A DNA stretch of 32,868 bases from an uncultured Ignavibacteriales bacterium (GCA_937138605.1 CAKZPH010000108.1:1-32868), one strand, 5' to 3'. Numbered from the stretch's first letter, positions 18,192 through 26,569 are shown. Notes: generated by a model from the letters alone, not told the origin. Numbers and translations are program-made.

Positions 18192-19055
18192 CTACCTATT
18201 TTCTCCACCATTTCTTGAGGTCAATCTAATATACATTTTCTTCTCATCTAATGGTTTTCGAATTAATGTATTATATCGGGAGGTTTTTAATTCGGTATTT
18301 CCCGGTTGTAATTGATATGCCCAATCAAAAACTACGCGTTCTGGAGTGATTGACTTTACTCGAAATTTTGCAAAATGATTATCCCAGGTCCATACCACAT
18401 AAGTATGTCCCACATTTAATCTTACATCCTTTGATGCACTCCAACCTGTAGTGGGTGCTTTGTCTACGTCATAAAGATCCTTTGTCGGTCCCATATCTTG
18501 AATATCGGTGTCGTCCCACACCACCATATAGAAAATTCCATTATCATTATCGAAGAATATATCACAATCGTTGGAGTTATATGGTACAACTTTGTTAGAT
18601 GAGAAATCGTAACCAGAAATATTAGGAAACCTTCTAAAATCAAAGATTGCTTGATTATACCCTTCAGGTCTTGGTGTATCGTAGACCACATCATAACTTA
18701 AATCACTTTCATTACCATCAAAGTCATAAGCAGTGATTGCATAATAATAAGTTGTACCATTTTTAACCGTCAGGTCAAGAAAATAATTACGATTTGCCGA
18801 ACCAATGTACGTGTATTTACCATAGTAAGAATATCCTCGATATATGTTATAACCGGCAAGGTCTTTTTCTTTATTATGCTCCCAATATATTTTAATCCAA
18901 TTATCACCTGTAATAGTATAAATTCCTGTTGGAGGTTTTGGGGGAGTTGTATCATTAAATTCCGTTAAATGTTTATCATTTATACAACTGCTTAAGATTA
19001 TAGAGATTAAAAAAAGAACTGATAGAGATGTTAATGATTTCATTTTATGTCTCAT
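18192..19055 (-). CDS. Lipoprotein with fibronectin type III domain
   Basis: A 287-aa predicted lipoprotein. The lipobox is LSSC with Cys24, preceded by a hydrophobic stretch. Residues about 39-128 form a fibronectin type III domain (TTPPKPPTGI entry, IKIYWEHNKEKDLAGYNIYR, YYYAITAYDFDGNESDLS). Residues about 135-287 are a beta-rich region I do not recognise, rich in aromatic residues and Asp. It is probably surface or periplasmic. ATG 19055 is the track start; ATG 19043 gives a tighter signal peptide and has GAGA upstream, so either may be right. This is the first gene of the leftward run with the DUF4783-like protein and kinase. Its function is unknown. Confidence 0.75.
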   Translation of the reverse strand: MRHKMKSLTSLSVLFLISIILSSCINDKHLTEFNDTTPPKPPTGIYTITGDNWIKIYWEHNKEKDLAGYNIYRGYSYYGKYTYIGSANRNYFLDLTVKNGTTYYYAITAYDFDGNESDLSYDVVYDTPRPEGYNQAIFDFRRFPNISGYDFSSNKVVPYNSNDCDIFFDNDNGIFYMVVWDDTDIQDMGPTKDLYDVDKAPTTGWSASKDVRLNVGHTYVVWTWDNHFAKFRVKSITPERVVFDWAYQLQPGNTELKTSRYNTLIRKPLDEKKMYIRLTSRNGGENR

Positions 19056-19401
19056 TTTTTATTATCTACAATTGCAAATAAAATGCCTCCAAATCTTTAT
19101 TTGTTTCTTTCAAAAACACATAAAATCTCAATAAAACCAAAAAGATTTTCTCTTTTATGAATAAAATAATGTACACAAAAATATTCCATTGTATACTCTC
19201 TCTTAAGCTCGATAACTTTAATTCGATAATTATTGAATAAAAATGAACAATTTCAGTTTATAATTTGTTTTATCAATGTAGTTTAGAACAAAAATTGTAA
19301 GCACAGAGTTAAAATTTTGTTGAAAGATTATCGTTCTTGCAAAGTCAATATGATTTAACTATATTTCAAATGAAGTTAGATATACATTAGAAAGGAAAAA
19401 A
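19056..19401. promoter_or_regulatory. Divergent intergenic region, FN3 lipoprotein / clpC
   Basis: This 346-bp AT-rich stretch has no supportable gene. It contains the probable clpC promoter (listed separately) and an 18-bp near-palindrome, ATTCGATAATTATTGAAT, at 19221-19238 with one mismatched pair. Its left half is part of a TCGATAA direct repeat (also near 19209). I see no CtsR-type or CIRCE-type operator. Confidence 0.4.
19337..19365 (+). promoter_or_regulatory. Candidate clpC promoter
   Basis: TTGCAA (19337-19342) and TATATT (19360-19365) are separated by exactly 17 nt. They lie 36 nt upstream of the clpC ATG, whose ribosome site is AAAGGA. The -10 matches five of six consensus bases and the -35 four of six. 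In such AT-rich DNA this could arise by chance. Confidence 0.4.
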
Positions 19402-21915
19402 ATGGACGGAAATTTCTCAAATAGAGTTCAAGATGTTATTCGAATGAGCAGGGAAGAAGCTCTTCGATTGGGTCATGATTACATAGGGACTGAGCATTTA
19501 CTCCTGGGCATTATTCGCGAAGGAGAGGGAATTGCAATAAAAATTCTAAAAAATTTAGGCGTTGATTTACTGAAATTGAAAAAAGCAATAGAGGATACCG
19601 TAAAACCGTCTGGTGGCACAATTACAATTGGAAATATACCACTAACAAAAGCCGCTGAAAAAGTTTTACGCATTTCTCAGATAGAAGCAAAAATTTATAA
19701 ATCCGAAGTTATTGGTACAGAACATTTGCTCTTATCTTTGCTTCGTGATGAGGATAACATAGCTTGCCAAATCCTTAATCAATTCAATGTGAATTATGAT
19801 TCTGTTCGTTCTGAACTTGATAATATAATGAAAGGTAAATCGAGTCATCCTTTAGAAGGAGGTTCATACTCAAGTACTCGATTTGAGAAGAAAATGGAGA
19901 GAACAAGGACACCAATATTAGATAATTTTGGTCGTGATCTTACGAAGCTCGCTGTGGAAGATAAGCTCGATCCAGTTATTGGTAGAGAAAGAGAAATTGA
20001 GCGAGTTATACAAATATTAAGTAGAAGAAAGAAAAATAATCCAGTGTTAATTGGTGAACAAGGAGTTGGTAAAACTGCTATTGTTGAAGGATTAGCGCTC
20101 AGGATAGTTCAGAAAAAAGTTCCTCGTGTTTTATTTGATAAGAGAGTTGTAACACTTGACCTTGCTGCACTAGTTGCTGGTACGAAGTACCGTGGTCAAT
20201 TTGAAGAAAGAATGAAAGCCTTAATGAATGAGCTTGAAAAGGCGAAAGATGTAATTCTATTTATCGATGAATTACATACAATCGTTGGAGCTGGAAGTGC
20301 TTCAGGTTCATTAGATGCTTCAAATATGTTTAAGCCTGCATTAGCCCGAGGCGAGTTGCAATGCATAGGTGCTACCACACTTGATGAATATCGTCAGTAT
20401 ATTGAAAAAGATGGTGCTTTAGATAGAAGATTCCAAAAAGTTTTGGTTGAACCAACAACGGTTGAAGAAACAATTGAAATTCTAAAGAACATAAAATACA
20501 GATATGAAGCACATCATAATGTTCGATACTCAGATGAAGCTATTAAAGCTTGTGTAATTTTAAGTGATAGATACATTTCAGATAGACACTTACCCGATAA
20601 GGCGATTGATGTTTTAGACGAAGCTGGTGCAAAGGTTAGATTACATAATATTGTTGTACCCAAAGAAATGGTTGAACTAGAAGAAGAAATTGCTGAAATA
20701 AAACAGAAAAAGATTCAGGTTGTTAAAAATCAAAATTACGAGGAAGCTGCAAAATTAAGAGATATTGAACAGAGATTACAAAGTGAATTAGAAAGATTAA
20801 AAGAACAATGGGAAAAGGAAGCTGCTACAATAGTTCACGAAGTAACTGAAGAGGACGTGGCGGAAATTGTTTCTATGATTACTGGAATTCCAGTTACTCG
20901 TGTAGCCCAATCTGAGTCCGAAAAATTATTACATATGGAGGATTACATAAGGCAATACGTAATTGGACAAGATGAGGCAATTGAAAAAATTTCGAAAGCA
21001 ATTCGTCGGGCTAGAGCTGGTTTAAAAGATCCAAAGAGACCAATAGGAAGCTTTATTTTCTTGGGTCCTACAGGAGTTGGCAAAACAGAACTTGCAAAGG
21101 TTCTTGCGAAATACTTATTTGAATCTGAGGATGCTTTAGTTAGAATTGATATGTCCGAATATATGGAAAAATTTTCTGTCAGTAGATTGATTGGTGCCCC
21201 TCCAGGATATGTTGGTTATGAAGAGGGTGGACAATTAACAGAGAAAGTAAGAAGGAAACCTTATTCAGTTATTCTTTTAGATGAAATTGAAAAAGCTCAT
21301 CCTGATGTTTTTAACATTTTACTTCAGGTTTTAGATGATGGAATTTTAACAGATGGTTTAGGTAGAAGAGTTGACTTCAAGAATACAATTATAATAATGA
21401 CTTCTAACATTGGAACTAAGGATATTAAGAAAGTCGGTTCGATAGGATTCGGTCATAAGGATGAGCCTGAAGATGATTATGAAAAAATGAAAGAGACCAT
21501 CGAAGAATCAATGAAAAGGCTTTTTAATCCAGAGTTTTTGAATAGGATTGATGATTATATCATCTTTCGTAAACTTACAAGAGAGCATATTGATAAAATT
21601 ATTGATATTAAATTACATGATTTAACTGAACGCTTGAAGTCGCAAAGCTTCCAATTAATTTTGACAAAAGCTGCCCGTAATTTCCTTGTAAATAAAGGAT
21701 ATGATCCTGTTTTCGGCGCCAGGCCGTTAAATCGTGCCCTCAGAAAATATCTAGAAGATCCTGTAGCAGAGGTAATGCTTAAGGAAATTGTTAAAGGAAC
21801 CTCCGTTCTGCTTATTGATCATCTAAGTGGTCAAGATGAATTGACTTTTACGATGACAAACTCAGAGGAGACTCCTTCTGAAGATAAGCAGGTTGAGGAA
21901 AAAATAAACCCTTGA
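19402..21915 (+). CDS. clpC: ATP-dependent Clp protease ATP-binding subunit ClpC
   Basis: Hsp100/AAA+ unfoldase that feeds proteins to ClpP. Two Clp_N repeats occupy about residues 1-145 (each with [12 protein letters not shown]). AAA-1 has Walker A GEQGVGKT (about 218) and Walker [13 protein letters not shown]-like coiled segment ([15 protein letters not shown], about 440-460) sits in the middle domain, which distinguishes ClpC from ClpA and ClpB. AAA-2 has GPTGVGKTE (about 555) and [11 protein letters not shown], and the GSIGFG loop is the expected ClpP-docking tripeptide. At 837 aa it is full length. AAAGGA precedes the ATG. It is monocistronic: a divergent neighbour lies upstream and a strong terminator follows. 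No mcsA/mcsB or ctsR is nearby. Confidence 0.97.
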   Translation: MDGNFSNRVQDVIRMSREEALRLGHDYIGTEHLLLGIIREGEGIAIKILKNLGVDLLKLKKAIEDTVKPSGGTITIGNIPLTKAAEKVLRISQIEAKIYKSEVIGTEHLLLSLLRDEDNIACQILNQFNVNYDSVRSELDNIMKGKSSHPLEGGSYSSTRFEKKMERTRTPILDNFGRDLTKLAVEDKLDPVIGREREIERVIQILSRRKKNNPVLIGEQGVGKTAIVEGLALRIVQKKVPRVLFDKRVVTLDLAALVAGTKYRGQFEERMKALMNELEKAKDVILFIDELHTIVGAGSASGSLDASNMFKPALARGELQCIGATTLDEYRQYIEKDGALDRRFQKVLVEPTTVEETIEILKNIKYRYEAHHNVRYSDEAIKACVILSDRYISDRHLPDKAIDVLDEAGAKVRLHNIVVPKEMVELEEEIAEIKQKKIQVVKNQNYEEAAKLRDIEQRLQSELERLKEQWEKEAATIVHEVTEEDVAEIVSMITGIPVTRVAQSESEKLLHMEDYIRQYVIGQDEAIEKISKAIRRARAGLKDPKRPIGSFIFLGPTGVGKTELAKVLAKYLFESEDALVRIDMSEYMEKFSVSRLIGAPPGYVGYEEGGQLTEKVRRKPYSVILLDEIEKAHPDVFNILLQVLDDGILTDGLGRRVDFKNTIIIMTSNIGTKDIKKVGSIGFGHKDEPEDDYEKMKETIEESMKRLFNPEFLNRIDDYIIFRKLTREHIDKIIDIKLHDLTERLKSQSFQLILTKAARNFLVNKGYDPVFGARPLNRALRKYLEDPVAEVMLKEIVKGTSVLLIDHLSGQDELTFTMTNSEETPSEDKQVEEKINP

Positions 21916-21934
21916 GCGTAAGTATCTTCTTCCT

Positions 21935-21964
21935 AAAAAGCTGTCCCACAGGACAGCTTTTTTT
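21935..21964. terminator. Intrinsic terminator after clpC (bidirectional)
   Basis: AAAAAGCTGTCC and GGACAGCTTTTT form a perfect 12-bp stem with a CACA loop, followed by two more T. It begins 19 nt after the clpC stop and also lies just beyond the stop of the convergent cytochrome-porin gene, so it can end both transcripts. Confidence 0.92.
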
Positions 21965-21984
21965 ACTTAAAACGTCATCACTTT

Positions 21985-23151
21985 TTAGTATGCACTAGAA
22001 AATCCAATTGAAAACTCGGTAGCTTTTGCTTTAACGTTATATTGTATTTCTCCAATCAAACGGATATTTCTCCTTAAAAGATAACCAATATTCAGTGCAA
22101 TTGACTGATAATTGTATTTGCTATTGTTTGAGTTGATGTAATTGAAAAGGCCGGCGAAATATGTTTTACTTTCGTCACCTTTTGGAGTATAAATCAATTC
22201 CAGAAAAGAACCATTTAGTTTAATATTCTCTTCAGAAGCAGAGGGATTGCTATCGGTTCTTCTTAAGAATTGATAATTGAGTTCTAATTTGTCATTAACT
22301 GAAAAAGTTAAATCACCCCCATACATTAAAAGCTTGTTTGAAATACTAATAGAATCTATAAACTTCTCTTTTCCATGATATGCTGCCATTCCAAGTCTCA
22401 GAAAATCGAATACGTCTTGTGAAATTCTTCCAAAAAAGTTGTTGATATTATCTAAATCAAAATTGTCATTTTCTGATTGACCAATTCCAGAACCATTAAG
22501 GATCATGAAGGTTAAGTCTGTTTTTAGAGGTAGTGGCAGGTTGAGCATAATACCACGATCATAACCAAGATTGATTCTTGATTTGCCAGGCTTTAAAGTA
22601 TAAATCTGGTAATCTTCTAAAGTCAATCTAGTTTCTCTTTTAAAGAGTGGGTCGCATACTTGAAATTGACCAAGGTATAAATCAAGTTCTGATTTAAACA
22701 CATTATTGAACATAAAATAAGCATCTTCAAGACCGGCAATTTTTCCTTTTTCGTTTAGATAAAAGTAAAAATAATAAGCAATATCTTTTGTTAGTGAGCC
22801 GCCAGATAGAATTTTCATTACTCTTGGAATACCGAATTCAAATTTTGATTCTTTATCTTTATTCTTGAATGAGGCAAATCCATCAAATCTAAATGCTAAA
22901 GGGATGTCACGAATAAGGTTTAATTCTTCATCACCCGTTTCCATAAAATATCTTAGCGCATCTTTATCATATAAAACAAAACCATTCTTTGCAAATTCAT
23001 CACCATAATCTTTTAATCTTGGAAAAGGTGAATGACAGGTCTGACAGCTCATGTTGTATTTTCTTCCAAATGCTGGTATTCCCAAAATTTCAATTGGGAA
23101 GAATACTAAAATGAAAATTACTGAAGTTAGAACTTTATATTTGGATTTCAT
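21985..23151 (-). CDS. Monoheme cytochrome c fused to outer-membrane beta-barrel (Cyc2-like architecture)
   Basis: A 388-aa exported protein. After a signal peptide (about 1-24) comes IPAFGRKYNMSCQTCH, with a single heme site C36-x2-C39-H40, then FPRLKDYGDEFAKNGF. This closely follows the start of fused cytochrome-porins such as the iron oxidase Cyc2. From about residue 85 to the end the sequence alternates polar and hydrophobic residues with many aromatics and ends in Tyr, as outer-membrane barrels do; about 300 residues suit a 14-16-stranded barrel. A heme held in a barrel could carry electrons across the outer membrane. Whether the donor is Fe(II), another metal or something else cannot be told from sequence. 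AGAGG precedes the ATG. It follows the pentaheme gene by 14 nt, so the two are co-transcribed. A plain porin with an incidental CxxCH is the less likely alternative. Confidence 0.75.
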   Translation of the reverse strand: MKSKYKVLTSVIFILVFFPIEILGIPAFGRKYNMSCQTCHSPFPRLKDYGDEFAKNGFVLYDKDALRYFMETGDEELNLIRDIPLAFRFDGFASFKNKDKESKFEFGIPRVMKILSGGSLTKDIAYYFYFYLNEKGKIAGLEDAYFMFNNVFKSELDLYLGQFQVCDPLFKRETRLTLEDYQIYTLKPGKSRINLGYDRGIMLNLPLPLKTDLTFMILNGSGIGQSENDNFDLDNINNFFGRISQDVFDFLRLGMAAYHGKEKFIDSISISNKLLMYGGDLTFSVNDKLELNYQFLRRTDSNPSASEENIKLNGSFLELIYTPKGDESKTYFAGLFNYINSNNSKYNYQSIALNIGYLLRRNIRLIGEIQYNVKAKATEFSIGFSSAY

Positions 23152-23165
23152 ATTTAACCTCTTTT

Positions 23166-24506
23166 TTAAGGTAAGATTTCTATTTCAGTTGATTGCTCGT
23201 TGATTACAATCGTTTCGTATTCGGATGGTGGTACTCCTAAGAATTTTCCAACAGATTCGACAAGCAATTTGTAATTAATTGTAGCAGTTACTTTTAACGG
23301 ACCGGGCGGACAATTATCGGGGATACGAAATGTGAAAGTCTCTACTTTTGTCTCCCTTGGTCCAATTCGATAATCCACACCTAAAGATGCAGTGTACCAT
23401 TGCTGTATCGTCATTTGGCCTTCAGGGTCGAAATAAGGCATTCTAAAAATTCTGTTGCCCGGAGAAATTGCGTCGCGTTCAAGTCCCTTAAAATCTGGAA
23501 TATTGAGAGCTACACCTAAATCTTGATATGCTAATGCGTTTGAACTTATAGTGTATTCCTCTCCTTCAAAACCTTTTTTATCTACAGGTAAATGATATTT
23601 ATTATTTTTCGAATCAATAGCTTCTACATGTAGCCACACAATTCTATCTTCTACTGAACCAGTAGGAAACTTATGACCCGTTTTTTGATTGTAAAGTAAG
23701 ACAGTAAATTTTACAACTTCTCCAGGTTCTACTTTGTCAATATCTGGATAAATTTTTAGTTCGATTACGCCTCTTAATTTACTTTTATCATGGGCACCGT
23801 GAAAGATATGCGTTCGCATGTCCTTATAAACTGGTCCCATACTTGCTGAACGCATTTCTGTTTTTGGCATGTGACAATCCTGACATTGTACTCCTTCTCT
23901 AAAGTATGGACCTTCCTTCCATTCTAGGTGAGTTGATTTTACCCATACTCCAAATGGACTTTTTTCATTATGACATACTCCGCAGAAATCTCCGGAACGT
24001 AATAAATCAGATTTAACAATTTCATGAACTGGCGATTGTATCTCACTTTTTCGGGTTGAATACTTAGTTTTTCCTGGTCTCATTATGTAATTATGATTAT
24101 AAGGAACTTCCCCAGTGAAACTAACAATTGAATGACAAACTTCACATGAAACAGATTCATTTGCACGAGTATTAAATGAAGGTTTTTTAGGTGGAATATC
24201 TCCTGTTACATACGCTAATGGTGAATGGCATCCATTACATCCCGCTTTTACTTCTGCAACTCTTTCATCAGTTTCAGAATGGGGCAGAGCAAGTTTGAAA
24301 TATTCAATCTCATCCCATTCATGTGTATAAGCTTTAGCCATTAAAGATTGTTTCCATTGTTGATAAATATCAGTGTGACATGCCGAACCACAGTATTCAG
24401 GTGTTTTAAAATCATCATACTTAAATTCAGAAACCTTGGTTTGACTCAGGAGAAAGGTACAATTAAAAAAAAATATTGTAACGGAGATTAGTCTTGTGAA
24501 TTTCAT
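23166..24506 (-). CDS. Pentaheme c-type cytochrome with C-terminal beta-sandwich (cytochrome c554-like)
   Basis: Exported multiheme cytochrome of 446 aa. The signal peptide (about 1-22) is followed by five heme sites: an unusual CX3CH (C39-GSA-C43-H44), then CNGCH (90-94), CEVCH (121-125), CGVCH (175-179) and CQDCH (208-212). DIYQQWKQSLMAKAY after the first heme is typical of the cytochrome c554/multiheme family. Residues about 245-446 contain no Cys pairs and look like a beta-sandwich with the recurrent GHKFPTG motif found at the C end of related cytochromes. A strong GGAGGG lies just before the ATG. The cytochrome-porin gene follows after 14 nt, so the two probably form one electron path, this protein being periplasmic or outer-membrane associated. 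No assembly or partner oxidase gene is nearby. Confidence 0.87.
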   Translation of the reverse strand: MKFTRLISVTIFFFNCTFLLSQTKVSEFKYDDFKTPEYCGSACHTDIYQQWKQSLMAKAYTHEWDEIEYFKLALPHSETDERVAEVKAGCNGCHSPLAYVTGDIPPKKPSFNTRANESVSCEVCHSIVSFTGEVPYNHNYIMRPGKTKYSTRKSEIQSPVHEIVKSDLLRSGDFCGVCHNEKSPFGVWVKSTHLEWKEGPYFREGVQCQDCHMPKTEMRSASMGPVYKDMRTHIFHGAHDKSKLRGVIELKIYPDIDKVEPGEVVKFTVLLYNQKTGHKFPTGSVEDRIVWLHVEAIDSKNNKYHLPVDKKGFEGEEYTISSNALAYQDLGVALNIPDFKGLERDAISPGNRIFRMPYFDPEGQMTIQQWYTASLGVDYRIGPRETKVETFTFRIPDNCPPGPLKVTATINYKLLVESVGKFLGVPPSEYETIVINEQSTEIEILP

Positions 24507-24631
24507 TATCCCTCCATAATTAATTTTGTCCTAACAGGTGAATTTTTATGATCAATTCTATAAATCATTTTTTGAGATAAATTTTTTTGGATCGTTGGGT
24601 TATCAAGATTTTTAAGGTTAAATTCTGGCAT
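24506..24631 (-). CDS. Possible 41-codon leader ORF upstream of the pentaheme cytochrome
   Basis: An ATG at 24631 opens a 41-codon frame on the minus strand whose stop overlaps the cytochrome ATG as TAATG, a layout typical of coupled genes. The predicted peptide begins MPEFNLKNL and ends KLIMEG; it is hydrophilic and without signal or Cys. An in-frame TGA lies four codons upstream, so no longer start exists, and the ATG has no good ribosome site. The overlap could be accidental, because the GGAGGG site of the cytochrome supplies the last codons. It is below the length cutoff of the ORF track. Confidence 0.25.
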   Translation of the reverse strand: MPEFNLKNLDNPTIQKNLSQKMIYRIDHKNSPVRTKLIMEG

Positions 24632-24768
24632 TGTAATACATCACTTTTAATTTTACATAAAACAAAATTATTTTTAATAAATCTATCGATCGAAATAAAT
24701 TATTCAAACTGATAATGATTAGAATTTGTGGGAGTATATTAATAAATTGCAAAAATTTATTATTAATT
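24632..24768. other. Intergenic, cytochrome operon / tRNA-Glu
   Basis: AT-rich spacer containing the upstream region of both the leftward cytochrome genes and the rightward tRNA. One TAATTTTG (minus strand, 24663-24670) fits a TAnnTTTG -7 element for the cytochrome operon but lacks a paired upstream element. One copy of the 15-bp repeat TAATGATTAGAATTT lies at 24713-24727. Confidence 0.3.
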
Positions 24769-24969
24769 GGCGCCTTCGTCTAGTGGTCAAGGACGCCGCC
24801 CTCTCAAGGCGGAGATCACGGGTTCGAATCCCGTAGGCGCTACTAACTACTATTAATCATGCCAAAATAGTTTTTCTAAATTGATTCTTTCTTAAATGTC
24901 TTTAACGTCTGGAAAAAGTAAAAATCTACTATTCGCCTATTAATGAAAAATGAGTAATGATTAGAATTT
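24713..24969. repeat. 15-bp direct repeat flanking tRNA-Glu
   Basis: TAATGATTAGAATTT occurs exactly at 24713-24727 and at 24955-24969, 242 bp apart, on either side of the tRNA gene. Bases beyond the 15 differ. It does not overlap the tRNA and is not the usual att arrangement. It may be a small duplication or a shared binding site. Confidence 0.6.
24769..24842 (+). tRNA. tRNA-Glu (CTC anticodon)
   Basis: A complete cloverleaf can be drawn. Acceptor GGCGCCT pairs with AGGCGCT (first pair G-U). The D stem is GTC/GAC. The anticodon stem CCGCC/GGCGG has loop CTCTCAA, anticodon CTC at 24803-24805. The T stem is ACGGG/CCCGT with loop TTCGAAT. Discriminator A is followed by CTA, so CCA is not encoded. 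CTC reads GAG codons, hence glutamate. Confidence 0.95.
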
Positions 24970-25081
24970 TATCAAAACGTATTTTTCATATTTGTATCTA
25001 TTTAATTTTATAAACATAACCATTTTCTATTTATATTTGTGAGTTCTTTCTGTTGTCCTTTTTTGTAAAATTGAATTAATT
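24843..25081. other. Intergenic, tRNA-Glu / nth, with a candidate nth promoter
   Basis: No gene is visible. TATATTTG at 25032-25039 matches the Bacteroidota -7 consensus TAnnTTTG, 42 nt before the nth ATG. It sits in the same 11-mer, TTTATATTTGT, as the porU promoter. No clear -33 TTG is found at the right distance, so it is weak. No terminator for the tRNA is evident. Confidence 0.3.
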
Positions 25082-25759
25082 ATGTCAAAGTATTTTGACG
25101 AAGAAAGCACTATTGAGATTTTACGGCTACTTAAGGAGCATTATCCAAATGCTAAAATTAAGTTAAAGTTTAAAACTCCATTTGAATTATTGATTGCAAC
25201 TATATTAAGTGCTCAGTGTACGGATGATAGGGTGAACATTGTTACAGAAAGACTCTTTAAAAAATATGTAACTCCTGAGGATTACTTAAAAGTACCAGTT
25301 GAGGAATTAGAACGGGATATTTTTTCGACAGGATTTTATAAACAAAAGGCGAGAAGTATTAGAGAATGTTGTAAAATCTTAATAGAGAAATACAATGGTG
25401 AAATTCCTAAGGATATAGATGAATTAACCAAAATTCCTGGAGTTGGCAGAAAAACAGCTTCAGTAGTTTTGGGTAATGCTTTTGGAATTCCGGCAATAGC
25501 AGTAGATACACATGTTAAAAGGCTTTCGAATCTTTTCCATTTTGTAAAGGAAAAAAATCCGGATAAAATAGAAGAACAGTTAAAAAAAATTATTCCAGTG
25601 GAAGAGTGGGTGATAACTTCTCATAGAATATCAACCCATGGAAGAGTAATTTGTCAAGCAAAGAATCCACGATGTGAAATTTGTTTTTTAGATCACATTT
25701 GTCCTTCAGCATTTAAAATCAAGAAAAAGAGTAAAAATGACCAGAGAAGAAGCTCTTGA
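25082..25759 (+). CDS. nth: Endonuclease III (DNA glycosylase/AP lyase)
   Basis: Base-excision repair enzyme that removes oxidised pyrimidines and cuts at abasic sites. The helix-hairpin-helix is LTKIPGVGRKTASVVLG, with catalytic Lys124, followed by VDTHVKRL with catalytic Asp142. The C-terminal 4Fe-4S loop is C191-x6-C198-x2-C201-x5-C207, exactly the family spacing. At 225 aa it has a short basic tail (KIKKKSKNDQRR) beyond the usual end. No clear ribosome site precedes the ATG. The tail overlaps the HD-domain gene by 23 bp, so the two are translated from one message. No unusual residue is seen at the active site. Confidence 0.95.
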   Translation: MSKYFDEESTIEILRLLKEHYPNAKIKLKFKTPFELLIATILSAQCTDDRVNIVTERLFKKYVTPEDYLKVPVEELERDIFSTGFYKQKARSIRECCKILIEKYNGEIPKDIDELTKIPGVGRKTASVVLGNAFGIPAIAVDTHVKRLSNLFHFVKEKNPDKIEEQLKKIIPVEEWVITSHRISTHGRVICQAKNPRCEICFLDHICPSAFKIKKKSKNDQRRSS

Positions 25760-26288
25760 AATATTGTTTGAATACACAAAAAGTGAATCACTAAGAAAAC
25801 ATTCTTTTGCGGTTGAATCATGTATGATTCATTATGCTGAAAAGTTTGGAGAGAATGTTGAAGAATATAGTATAACTGGATTACTTCATGATTTTGATTA
25901 TGAAATATATCCAAAAGCACCAGATCATCCATTGAAGGGAAGCGAAATATTACGTTCTAAAGGCGTGGATGAAAAAATTATTCGTGCAATTTTAGGTCAT
26001 GCACCTTATACAGGAGTTCCACGTGATACTTTAATGGCAAAAACTCTCTTTGCTTGTGATGAACTTGCGGGACTTATTACAGCTGTTGCTTTTGTACGTC
26101 CGAATAAAACTATAGATGAAGTGGAAGTTAAATCAGTACTCAAGAAAATGAAAGATAAAGCTTTCGCACGTCAAGTTAACAGAGATGATATTATTCAAAG
26201 TGCCAATGAATTGGGAATCTCACTTGAAGAACACATTAAGAATTGCATTGATGCAATGAGTAAAAGAAAAGATTTACTTGGACTATAA
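25737..26288 (+). CDS. HD-domain phosphohydrolase
   Basis: A 183-aa cytoplasmic protein with an HD metal-dependent phosphohydrolase domain: H22 (RKHSFAVE), the paired H51-D52 (LLHDFDYE), H88 (ILGHAP) and D108 (ACDELAG), which together can bind one or two metals. Such proteins hydrolyse nucleotides or other phosphoesters; the substrate cannot be named here. The ATG at 25737 lies inside nth in another frame and has AAAGAG upstream. The overlap suggests co-translation with nth, but HD proteins of this small type are found in many contexts, so a DNA-repair role is only a suggestion. Confidence 0.85.
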   Translation: MTREEALEILFEYTKSESLRKHSFAVESCMIHYAEKFGENVEEYSITGLLHDFDYEIYPKAPDHPLKGSEILRSKGVDEKIIRAILGHAPYTGVPRDTLMAKTLFACDELAGLITAVAFVRPNKTIDEVEVKSVLKKMKDKAFARQVNRDDIIQSANELGISLEEHIKNCIDAMSKRKDLLGL

Positions 26289-26443
26289 CGTTAGAAACAA
26301 AACATGAGAATGAATTGAAATATCCAAGAATCGGAATTAATAATTTTTTTGGTTTATCCGAAAATAATTTTGTTATAAAGCAAAGACCTTAAGTGGTGTT
26401 AATAAATTTTGTTGTTAATTTAAGTTTAATTTTTTTGTTTTGC
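26289..26443. other. Intergenic after the HD gene
   Basis: About 155 bp of very AT-rich DNA. I find no G+C-rich hairpin that would serve as a terminator for nth-HD and no small ORF with a ribosome site. The porU promoter and leader follow immediately (listed separately). Confidence 0.4.
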
Positions 26444-26475
26444 TTGACATTGTTTAACTCCAACGTTTATATTTG
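26444..26475 (+). promoter_or_regulatory. Promoter of porU leader/porUV
   Basis: A perfect -35 hexamer TTGACA (26444-26449) is followed after 18 nt by TATATT (26468-26473). The latter is also the start of TATATTTG, a perfect match to the Bacteroidota -7 element TAnnTTTG, with a TTG 21 nt upstream. Transcription should start near 26481-26483, giving a leader of about 130 nt before the porU ATG. Confidence 0.6.
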
Positions 26476-26496
26476 TATCAAAGATTAAGGAGATGA

Positions 26497-26565
26497 CTAT
26501 ATAGATTTCTTTACCTCTTAAAAATTAATTGGTGATAAGTAAAATAAGTAAAGGAATCTATATAG
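26497..26565 (+). repeat. 18-bp inverted repeat (long hairpin) in porU leader
   Basis: The arm at 26497-26514 (CTATATAGATTTCTTTAC) is the reverse complement of the arm at 26548-26565 (GTAAAGGAATCTATATAG) except for one position, which is a U-G pair in RNA. The loop is 33 nt. It begins about 15 nt after the predicted transcription start. It could be a regulatory RNA structure or the remnant of a small mobile element; I do not recognise a known riboswitch. Confidence 0.75.
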
Positions 26566-26569
26566 GTTT

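Noticed and set aside
19157-19240. 27-codon ORF upstream of clpC
   Set aside because: No ribosome site and no recognisable features; the sequence is ordinary AT-rich spacer.
21985-23151. Calling the cytochrome-porin a true Cyc2 iron oxidase
   Set aside because: Architecture matches, but fused cytochrome-porins are broader than iron oxidisers and sequence alone cannot settle the substrate.
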